Assembly (NCBI GenBank): GCA_965153355.1
Contig: OZ231128.1
Span: 26,970,001 to 27,034,000 of the forward strand
Direction: 5' to 3'
DNA length: 64,000 nucleotides
From: Flaccisagitta enflata
Lineage: Eukaryota > Chaetognatha > Sagittoidea > Aphragmophora
Shown here: one piece after another, positions 33,201 to 42,000 of the stretch
Position numbering within the stretch: position 1 is the first letter of the stretch
Layout: each line of letters starts with the position of its first letter
Translations under genes and position numbers: made by a program
Notes under the pieces: generated by a model
What the model saw: the letters and a program-made list of their open reading frames with translations, nothing else
What the model was told of the DNA's origin: nothing
Databases searched by the model: none

Positions 33201-36200
33201 TCCCAGCCTTGAAGCCTAAAACCCAGCCTTGAGGCTATAAATTCAACCGGAGGCCAAAATCCCAGCCTTGAGGCTAAATTCAACCCTTGCGGCCCAAATC
33301 CAAGCCTTTAGGCCCAAATACCAGCTTTGAGGCCCAAATCCTAGCTCTGAGGCCAAAATCCCTTAGACTTACTAGGCTGATACCCCTCTAACCACCTCAC
33401 ACTCACATAGGGGCAATGGCTACCGCTGACCATCTAACGCTTTTGCCACTATTGTTTAGTATTGGCTAAGAAAGCATAGAAATCAAAGCAAATCAGTTAA
33501 AAAGCTGTCATGCTTAGATTTGCAGTTGTTCAGAGATGCAGATTCTGCAAGCTGTATCATTGCAGAATTGGTCTCTCAAGAGCTGCTGCAGCTTTTACTC
33601 ACTATTGATTCTATCATTCCGTCTCTCAATTTAGTATGTTCTCTCTTTCTGTCTTTCTGTCTGTCTCTTTCTTTCTCACTTTGTTCCTCTTACTTTCTTT
33701 CTTTTTCTTGTTTCCACAAGATAATCTTTCCCTTCATGTTGTACTTATATTCATCTTTCCTTTTGGGCAGCGGCCCTGAAGGGACTGATGACCTATGCTT
33801 TCACGTATGCAGTAATTTCTCCTTCTTCTCCTCCTCCGCCCGGTCCCCCCCCTGCTTCAATGCAAAAATTCTAGTCCTGAGGCCCAAATTCTAGCTGTGA
33901 GGCCCATATTCCACCCCAGAGATCCAAATTCTAACCTTGAGGCCCAAATTCCAGCCTAGAGGCCCAAAATCAAGCCCTGAGGCCTAAATACTAATGTCTG
34001 AAGCCTTAATCCCATCTTTGAGGCACAAATCCCAGCTTTGCGGCCTGAATTCTATCTTGGAGGTACAAATCCCTGGCTTGACACCCAAATTCTATGTATG
34101 CTCTCTCAAAGTGATAAAAACAGCATAGGTCATTGGCCTCTTTGGGGCTGCTGCCCCTCTCACCACCTCAAACCAATGTACACTCACATAGGGGCAACGG
34201 GTACCGCTGACCATCTAACGCTTTTGCAACTATTTTCTTTACCCCTTTAATTTCCTTCCCTTTCCTCTCCTGCCGCATCTGTCGCAATTTGGGCCTCGTC
34301 TGCCGCGTAGCATTGCTATTTGCTACCATGAACTTGCATCTCTGCAGTCGTTCTTAGATTTGATGTTGTGCTTGGAATTGGCTGTAAAGTCCCAAGGCAC
34401 CAAGCTGCCACATGTTGCTGGTCGCGGGGAAGAAAATCAAGGGGGGGGGTGATAAAATCTAAAGCCGCTCAATTATACACACCTCGATAGAAAAAAATAA
34501 CATCAACTTTGGAGGACTGTTGCTCCTAAACGAATTGAGCAATTAAGCTCAATTTGGGCTCATTTAAAAAGCTGTGTCTCCTCTTTAAAATGAGCCCAAA
34601 TTCGTCGATTTGCTTAGGTAGAGATTGACCTTAGATCCGAAATCTGAGTCTTTGTGAATTTTCCGATTTCTCTATTAATTGTGGCCGGTCTAGAGGGACT
34701 AACAGCATGAGCTTGAGGTCTAATTAATCAGCTTTAATTTGGTCCTGAAAGATACCTTGATGTATGCACATATCTATGTTGATCTCATTAACCAAATTTT
34801 TTAATGTCTAAGGGGCCCCTAAGGGCCCCCAAAAGAGCCCTTAATGGGGATTTTTTTCTAAAAAAAAAGTGAGGTGCAATTGACAGGAAATTGTTTGATT
34901 TGCCTAGATCCAAAATCTTGTATTTTCACTTTTTTCAAAAAAAATTAAATTTTTGTGTCGCGCGTTGGGGACTTAAAAAAAAAATCACAAAATACTTTTT
35001 TTAAAAATGGTTTTTAAAAGTGGGGTGCAATCAATAGGAAATTGTCTGAATCGCCTAGATCCAAAATCATGTATTTTCACTTTTTTTCAAAATACTTTGA
35101 AAATTTTTGTGTCGCGCGTTGGGGACTTAAAAAAAATTCACAAAATATTTTTTGAAAAAGGTTTTTTAAAAGTGGAGTGCAATCAATATCCTGTAACTTA
35201 ACTTTTTTTTCAAAAAATTTGGACTCCGTTGAAATTAACTGTCAGCCATATTTTCAAAGAAAAGTTTAAAGATTCTCTTGGAATTTTTTCAGTTTGATAT
35301 GGTTCGAACAAATGCTCATAACTTCTAAAGTATTTGAGCCAGAACCTTGAAATTTGAAACGTGCATTATTGAAAGCGCTGAGCAGGTCCATGCAAAAGAT
35401 TGAGCTACTGACTGACCTAGGAAAATTTTCGCGTCTAAGTCTAGTTTAGGAGCTAAATTAGAAGTTACCTTGTTCTGATGGTAAAGGCTGAAAATAACAT
35501 CAACTTTGGAGGACTGTTGCTCTTAAACGAATTGAGCAATAAGGCTCAATTTGGGCTCATTTTAAAGAGCTGTGTCTCCTCTTTAAAATGAGCCCAAGTT
35601 GAGGTCAATTCGTTAGTTCATTTAGGAGATAAATGCTTTAAAAGTTACCTTGTTCTGATGGTAAAGGCTGAAAAAAACATTAGTTTTGGATGATTGTTGC
35701 TCCTAAACGAATTGAGCGATTAAGCTGAATTTGGGCTCAATTTAAAGAACAGTGTCTCCTCTTTAAAATGAGCCCAAGTTGAGGTCAATTTGTCAATTCG
35801 TTTAGGAGATAAATGCTTTAGAAGTTACCTTGTTCTGATGGTAAAGGCTTAAGATATTATCAACTTTGAAGGACAGTAGCTCCTAAACGGATTGAGCAAT
35901 TAAGCTCAATTTGGGCTCATTTTAAAGAGCTGTGTCTCCTCTTTAAATTGAGCCCAACTTGAGGTCAATTCGTCGATTCGTTTAGGAGATAAATGCTTTA
36001 GAAGTTACCTTGTTCTGATGGTAAAGGATGAAAATGGCCTGTACCACCCACCCACAAAAAAATTGAAATTTAAAAAAATTTCATCCTGGAAAAATTTTGC
36101 AATCAATTGTCATGGATCCCACATGGGCTTGACCAACAGAAACCACAATAAAAGTTCAAGTACTCCTAGTTTAAAGCAAGCGGTTGTTGGATGCCCTAGT

Positions 36201-36596
36201 GGGTCATAATCAGCTTTCACTGGGCAGAATTCAGCCTTGTTGGCCGGAATCAAACCTCTGGGATATGGTCAAATCTTTTCAGAGCCCCTCACCTCTTCCC
36301 AGGACGTATGGAAATTCACCCCTGTGTTCTACAGGACATCGGTCCTTTGGGGCCGCTGCCCTGCTTTCACCTCGATTCTTCACCTAAACACTCCAAGCAG
36401 GGCAACGGGTACCGCTGACCATGTGCGATCCTTGGATGACTTGTTCGAATTGCTCCGCAGGAACGAGTACGATCGGACGATCGCCGAGACGGAACACGCC
36501 TACGCCAAGATCCTTGAGAGTTCTCAAACTTTACTCAACGTTCTCAAGAAGGAAACTCAACAGCTGACGATGGGCGGCGACGGAAGAACAACTTGA
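30289..36596 (+). CDS. SSNA1: SSNA1 / NA14 microtubule-associated coiled-coil protein, 112 residues
   Basis: Small fibre-forming coiled-coil protein of centrioles, basal bodies and microtubule branch points. Three exons join in frame: 30289-30317, 30420-30593 and 36461-36596. The product opens [20 protein letters not shown] and contains [20 protein letters not shown] near the C-terminus, both very close to animal SSNA1. Length fits the family (about 119). Intron 2 is 5.9 kb and consists almost wholly of nested transposons. Its acceptor (36459-36460) lies about 15 bp beyond the recognisable end of a family A element. The small, intact frame across such an intron argues that the gene is functional. 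Confidence 0.95.
31652..32336. mobile_element. Family B copy interrupted by a family A copy
   Basis: Family B starts TTTTTAGTCGCGTGCTATGA at 31652, with TTACACCCCGCTATGTCAG. It resumes at about 32280 with CTGCTCCAGCCCACCAGCA, CGCAGCTGGGGTCGCCGTGT and ATCCATTCTTG. Between them, about 31743-32278, lies a complete family A copy (GGGCAGTAGCCCCAAAGGAT at the left, GTGTTCTACAAGAAACTGGC and GGGGCCGCTG at the right). Confidence 0.65.
32588..33460. mobile_element. Foldback family A, diverged subfamily with long 20-bp array
   Basis: It starts GGGAAGTGGCCCCAAAGGGG with CCAATGACCTATGCTTTAAC (duplicated at 32684). An array of roughly 30 copies of GGCCCAAATCCCAGCCTTGA follows (32755-33365). It ends in ATAGGGGCAATGGCTACCGC and TGACCATCTAACGC. 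The array is well conserved, suggesting recent expansion. Confidence 0.75.
33763..34222. mobile_element. Foldback family A, diverged subfamily, second copy
   Basis: The left arm (GGGCAGCGGCCCTGAAGGGA, TGATGACCTATGCTTTCACG) and the inverted right arm (ATAGGTCATTGGCCTCTTTG, GGGCTGCTGCCC) flank about ten units of AGGCCCAAATTCCAGCCT. The tail GGGGCAACGGGTACCGCTGA matches the neighbouring copy. Confidence 0.75.
34866..35190. repeat. About 125-150 bp tandem duplication, 2.5 copies
   Basis: Units contain GTGGGGTGCAATCAATAGGA, TTGCCTAGATCCAAAATC and TGTCGCGCGTTGGGGACTT, and are separated by A/T tracts. They lie inside the CACTA-ended element. Nothing coding is seen. Confidence 0.75.
35467..36030. 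repeat. About 185-bp tandem repeat (three to four units)
   Basis: Each unit has TGTTGCTCCTAAACGAATTG, GGGCTCATTTTAAAGAGC, TGTCTCCTCTTTAAAATGAG and TTACCTTGTTCTGATGGTAA. An inverted copy lies at 31251-31430 and another start at 31558, forming part of the arms of the CACTA-ended element. Each unit also holds an internal hairpin (CTCATTTTAAAGAG against CTCTTTAAAATGAG). Confidence 0.85.
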
Positions 36597-36942
36597 TTTC
36601 TCAACTACATGAGACTCGATGAAGATATACAGAAGGCCATGTATTCGCAGTGCCTTTGCGCATGTCGTCCATGTTTCATTTCCATGATATTTCTGCTTAT
36701 TTATGCATTGATGGTATACAATTCTCATGTGCCTCGGCTTCACATACAGCCGGTGATATTGATTTTAAAGTGAGTTGCACCGATCTTAGTTGGTTGCGAT
36801 GTCTAACCTTTGGGGACGCCATTTCAGAGCTACGAATATATTTTCTTTTCGTACATGGCCTGAATTGTTGATTTATTTTCGTATTTAATTATTTTTTTAC
36901 AGACACTCTTTTCAACGAGTTCGTTATCTTTGACTTTTGACA

Positions 36943-38784
36943 ATGAATCCAATGACTAACGTGAAAAATGTGCAGAAGTACAATAACTTGGAGCTGGAAC
37001 GCGGTATCGCTGGCACTGATCTGTCATGGCATCATCAATACAAAGACAGCGCGTGGATATTTATCGGCGGCCTCAATTATGACTTGACCGAGGGGGACGT
37101 AGTTTGCGTCTTTTCTCAATACGGCGAAATTGTCAATGTGAATCTAGGTGAGAGATTAGAGGATAGGAAACAAAGGTTCTATCGTGAAATACATACTGAC
37201 ACTGGGATTGCTTCAGGATTTTGTCAACTTAAGCCAAGCTTCAGGATTTTGTCAATTTTAGCCAAGACTTTTTCCATTTTATTTCCTTTCAGTGCGCGAC
37301 AAGAAAACTGGAAAATCCAAAGGATTTGCATTTCTGTGCTATGAAAATCAGAAATCTACTATCCTGGCGGTTGACAACTTCAACGGCATTAAACTAACGG
37401 GCAGAACGATCCGTGTTGATCATGTCGAGGAGTACAAAGTCCCCAAGGTAGGCTAGTGTGCGAGCAGTATGGTAGCTTAACCTTACCAATAAAGGCGGCT
37501 CTCGCCGTAGGAAAAAAGTCGTAAGTGCGAGGTTTTGGAATTTCTTGTGATGGTGTTTTGTCTGGTTGTGAGACGGACAGACAGACCAACAAACCAATGG
37601 ATGGACTGACGGACAAAGCCTCTCACAGCATCCAGAGTTGAAATGAGAGAGAGACTGTGCTGCCAGGATGCACAATCATCACCTCGGATATTTCAAAGTT
37701 CAAATAGACTTCAACTAACTCGATTCCTTTTTTTGGGAAAAATGCAAAAAATGCGAAAAAAATATAAAAAGATCATAGCTCCAAAACTATCAATCGCACA
37801 GAATTCTGCTTGGCGTCATCTGAAAGAGGAGAATTAGCTCTTTCTTAGCTAATAATTTCATGCGTAGTCCCATTCTGCCCCCAAAATGCCGCAACTTCCT
37901 CAAACTAGCTAGTGTGCGAGCAGTCTGATAGCTTAACTCTATCAATGTGTCATGATGCTTGCCGGCCGCCATTTTCCATTCAATTGTGTTTCGTGGTGTT
38001 CTTAATCCTCTTGTTAGTTGTAATTCCGAGACACCCATCCTCTTATTAGGACGTCGGAACGGAGGATGAAACCACCATGAAGATTCGTGAGGAGGGAATT
38101 CACCCCACGGCGATGGCCGCGGCCCCGAAAGATGAGGACGACGACGATGAAGATGGAGACAGTGATGAAGCTCTTTCATCAAAGAAGGACAAAAAGAAAA
38201 AGAAGAAGAAAAAGAAAATGAAGAAACAACGACAATCTTCGGACTCGGAGAACGACGACCGTCATCGTCGTGGGAAATCATCGGAAAAGAAACCCATCGT
38301 CGATTCATCGCGCGACTTTAAAAAGGAATCATCTAAATACCGGGACTACGATGAGTTTAAGTCAGAAGTGAAACGAGAGCCACCGTCGAATTTTGGCAGT
38401 GAGAGGAGAAACCGCGATGATTATTTGGTCAATCGCGAGAGAAACGGCAGAGAGAGGACTACAAACGGATTCACGTCGAGAATGGACGGCGGAGAATCGA
38501 ATCGTGGAGATCGAGAAAGGTTAGGCATTTCTGGACGAACCGAAGAGCAAATGCCGATCAAAGAGGAGCCGCGATCGCCGTCGAGGCGGCGAGAATTCGT
38601 CGAGGAAGGCAATCGCCGATATCGCGATTCCGATGATCATCGATTTTCTCGTGAACCAAGCCGAGATCAAAGGGAGCATCGCGATCGGGATCGTTCCAGG
38701 GAAAACCGCCATCAAGAAGGGACATCTCGCCGATCACCGCCGCGGCATCGACGAAATTCCCGCTCTCCCAACGACTATCGATGA
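36943..38784 (+). CDS. RBMX2: RNA-binding motif protein X-linked 2 (Snu17/Ist3 homologue), 364 residues
   Basis: RES-complex/spliceosome protein with one RRM. Three exons join in frame: 36943-37147, 37293-37447 and 38050-38784. The RRM (about residues 35-115) shows RNP2 WIFIGGL and RNP1 SKGFAFLCY, plus the family-specific [40 protein letters not shown] and the start [10 protein letters not shown]. The C-terminal two thirds is charged and disordered: an acidic [10 protein letters not shown] run, a long Lys run at about 38190-38225, and then RS/RD-rich sequence ending [19 protein letters not shown], as in the human protein. An acceptor-like TTATTTTTTTACAG ends at 36902, 41 nt before the ATG. 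The gap to SSNA1 is 346 bp. Confidence 0.95.
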
Positions 38785-38908
38785 TCGCCATACGTTGACT
38801 TGCACTCTGTTGATTTCTCATAATTTCATGTTGTTGCTTCTTTCACTATAAAAATGGTATTAAACCCAATTTGATCTTATTGTTACATTGTTATTGTTCT
38901 ATGTTTTC

Positions 38909-39020
38909 AGCTCGGTAGAAGACTGTCATCAACTAAAGTCAGCAGTGGTTTTTATGCCTAATGCCCGTTGCCGTGGCTGCTTTAAAGGAACACTCTTGAG
39001 CACTAAGAACTACAGTCATG
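38909..39020 (+). promoter_or_regulatory. PCID2: Acceptor-like site upstream of the PCID2 ATG
   Basis: TTATTGTTCTATGTTTTCAG ends at 38910, only 126 bp after the RBMX2 stop and 108 bp before the PCID2 start. It could be a trans-splice or 5' UTR splice acceptor. There is little room for a separate promoter. Confidence 0.4.
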
Positions 39021-42000
39021 TCGGATTTGCGCCCATACTTGGCGAATCTTTCGACTGCTTTGGATGGTCGCGATGGCGTCACTGCCTCCGATCTTCTGTC
39101 CATAAACGACGCTCACGCCAAAAACCGAAAACTTGTTCAGCAAATCGAGTCTGTGCAGGTCCTCAAAGATGCAGTATTCTTAAGTCGCGGACACGCGACT
39201 TTACACCTAAGTCACATTTTGAGCGGTTTTCGAATTAGTGCTGTAAGAGAGGGATTTTGGAATGGACATTGGCGACGTTAAGCGACGGTTTTGATGAAGA
39301 GTCTTGATATGTATGTTTTCGTGTTGAGTATTTTCCCGTCGCATTATTGATTGATTAACATACGTGTAATTATTAAAGGCCTCTATCTGTCTTCTTCTAC
39401 AGATAGATCGGGGTCTCTGTCATATGTGTAATTTGGCCTCGGGCCGTTTCTTCCTCCACTTCTCAAGGCCCCATAACACACTACCTTAAGTCCATATTGT
39501 GGCCTTGACTGTCAAATATTGAATTACTAAAAAGACGCTGAATACTGAAAGACTGCATGATCTGAATATAGAAAGACATTCGATGCAATCCACGCACGGG
39601 GGACGCGTGCTAGGCTGAGCAAGACCGTAAGACGGCCCCAAGTTCCGTCTTACATTTGGTGCATCTCTATACCGAACCATTTCCATATTACACAATCATC
39701 AATCATCCCTCGTTTTACGTACTGGGTGGCTTGCGAACGGACGGCGAAAACCTCGTCTTCGGGACTCAATCGCTTCAGGCGTACTTCGTTGCATATATAT
39801 CCTGCTAAGCGCGTCCAGGGTAGTATCTACGAGCTCTAGCCTATCCCGGTGTGGCAAGGACGCCCGACTTTAACGTGTCTACTCCTGTTAAGCACGGAAG
39901 CCGCCCCTCTTATCTGCTTTTATTTTCGTCTTGTGTTTGGACTTTCCCCGCGTCGAATTCGTCACTCTGCGTATGAGCGTTTAGCCGACAGGACGACAAA
40001 CTGCCAGTGGACTGACCAACTCTCCGCGGATAAGTTCAAAAGTCTTTGGGTCTCACGTAGAGGGGTGATTCAGAGACCCCGATGCCACCCTAGGCCCGAC
40101 AATAGCCGTCCTGACAATTAGCTTCGTTTAACCCGACAACCTAACACTGACATTTTACAACTGGTTTTATAACTGCTCTTATAACTGATCTTATAGCCAT
40201 CTCTCATCTTACGAACTGCATTTTAGCCGCATGGATTCTTCAGACTCTAGTGTGTATACATCAGACAACGATTCAGACGACACAGCGCAAAGCGTACTCC
40301 GGGACTTCCGCCGACGAACGAGTAACGTATCTACACAGCAACAACGGTACATACGCCTGGAACGTAGGGTTCGTCGTCAGCTGTCAATTGCAGTGTTCGA
40401 AGAGCAGAGCCTTAACTTGGACACTCTCTTCGGTGGTCCTGCAAGAGGTGTCCAACAGTACGACGTCGACGAAAGAGCTCGCATCCAACTAGAACGTCAC
40501 CGTCGCCGTCGATATTACGCGTTCGAGTACAACCTCCCGGACGCGCTCTACAACCTTGACGTCTTATCAGTCGATTGGGCCGACGCGAGGCAAATTGGTG
40601 TCCCACAAGGCGATTTCCGGGCCCCGTCGGAACGGGTTTGGCAGATCCCAATCTCACGACCATTTGGACAACGCTTTTCGCCCGTGCAACAATTGGCAAA
40701 CGAGTTGGAGGATCATCTTGTTGGAGCTATTGGAGGCGAATCGGAAGAAAGCGATTGGGATAACTTCGCTCCCAGTGCTCCCATTGTTCCGCCGCCGTAC
40801 AGAGCCGCCACTCAGCAAAGGTTCCCGCAATCGAACTTGAGGACGTGTCTACGAGGTGCGAGGACGGATATCAAGCGGTGTCTTCTGTTGTGCATCCTCG
40901 ACATCAAACGAACGAACCCCGGCGTCAACCCCGAATCCGCGTGGGCGCTGTTGGTGGAACGTCTACGTCGGGAAGAAGCAATCACGCAGGAACACGAAGC
41001 CGACGCCCTGTGGCAGACAGCATTTGGCGAACCACGCGGTGAGTTGCTTCAACGAATTATCACATCTAGTACCCAAGAAGTGATTGCGCTGTGGTACGTC
41101 TTGTAAATATATACAGTTAGGGTGGTACTCATATCTGTAAATTTACAAGTTTTCTTTGCCTCGCAATTTTTGTAGCATTTTGTAGTGTCATTATTATTGC
41201 CTTATTATCTTGCCTCCCGAGGCTTGCTGGTAGTTAGGCTCGGGGCAATCTTGAGCCGGCATATCAACAAGCTTGCTACAGTTATTAATCATCGCCATAT
41301 CTAAAAGCAAAAATGGCCACCGAGAGGGCCACAAATCAAATCCCCATCGAGGACTTTGATCAGGAGGTCCACGATCCAGACGAGTACTTCGAGCGCCTTG
41401 AGACAGCGATGGAACTAGCGACTGGGGTCACCGATGAAGCACGAAAGGGAGTACTGTTGAAGAAATGGGTTCCATTGAAACTCAATGCGGCAGCCAGAAT
41501 GATCTTCAAAAGCTGCAACCAAACGGCAGCATGGGGGACTCTCATCGCGGAATTCAAAGGCAAACTCGTTACCCCACAAGAGAAGTACAGCTGGCGTTCA
41601 GGGAAAAGGAAGACAACCTGGGACGGACGGGAAAGCTTCCACGTCCTTGCCGAGAGAGCGAAGCGCACGGTCGACAGGTATGAAGACGACCCGCGAGAAA
41701 AGGACTACTTTCACGAGTTCCGCCAGGCTCTCCCGAGAAACTATCAACAGGCGATCGACTACGGCATTGAAGGAGCCGAGACGTTGGTGGCTGCGAAGAA
41801 AATTGCGCTCAAGCTCCAAGCAGCATTGTCAGGGTCCGATGGCGACGACGCACCCGGTGCGGCTGCGGGAAAGTCGGTGTCATTCATCGGCGGCTCGTTG
41901 ACCGAGGAGCGAAAGCAGTCGGTGCATGAGGACCGCATAAAACAAATGGAGATGGGGATCCAGAAACTGACGGTGAGCATGGAGAACCAGGCTTCTGACT

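Larger units (their letters stand above)
31071..36201. mobile_element. 5.1-kb CACTA-ended inverted-repeat element
   Basis: It begins CACTAGGGCATCCAACAACC and ends GGTTGTTGGATGCCCTAGTG. The inverted arms run for several hundred bp (about 31071-31640 against about 35460-36201), including GATCCCACATGGGCTTGACC and the 185-bp repeat described separately. The flanks carry the 4-bp direct repeat GGTC (31067-31070 and 36202-36205). The CACTA ends recall the En/Spm group, although that group usually makes shorter duplications. There is no transposase; the interior is other repeats (families A and B, minisatellites), so it is non-autonomous. Confidence 0.75.
30687..36445. mobile_element. Foldback family A, copy split by a CACTA-ended insertion
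   Basis: The left part is 30687-31070: GGGCAGCGGCCCCAAAGGGC, TGTCCTGTAGAACACAGGGG, a GTCC run and AGGCC-type core repeats. The right part is 36202-36445: a few core repeats, GGACGTATGGAAATTCACCC, TGTTCTACAGGACATCGGTC and the tail GCAGGGCAACGGGTACCGCT to GATCCTTGGATGAC. Removing 31071-36201 restores a normal-looking family A copy, so the inner element arrived later. Confidence 0.8.

Noticed and set aside
35467-36030. Regularly spaced repeats that could suggest a CRISPR-like array
   Set aside because: The repeats are contiguous 185-bp tandem units without unique spacers, in a eukaryotic intron.
36300-36445. Resemblance of CTTGGATGAC in the family A tail to the 5S rRNA internal promoter
   Set aside because: Only about 10 of 13 bases agree, and the neighbouring 5S boxes are missing. 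The tRNA-like reading is slightly better and is itself weak.
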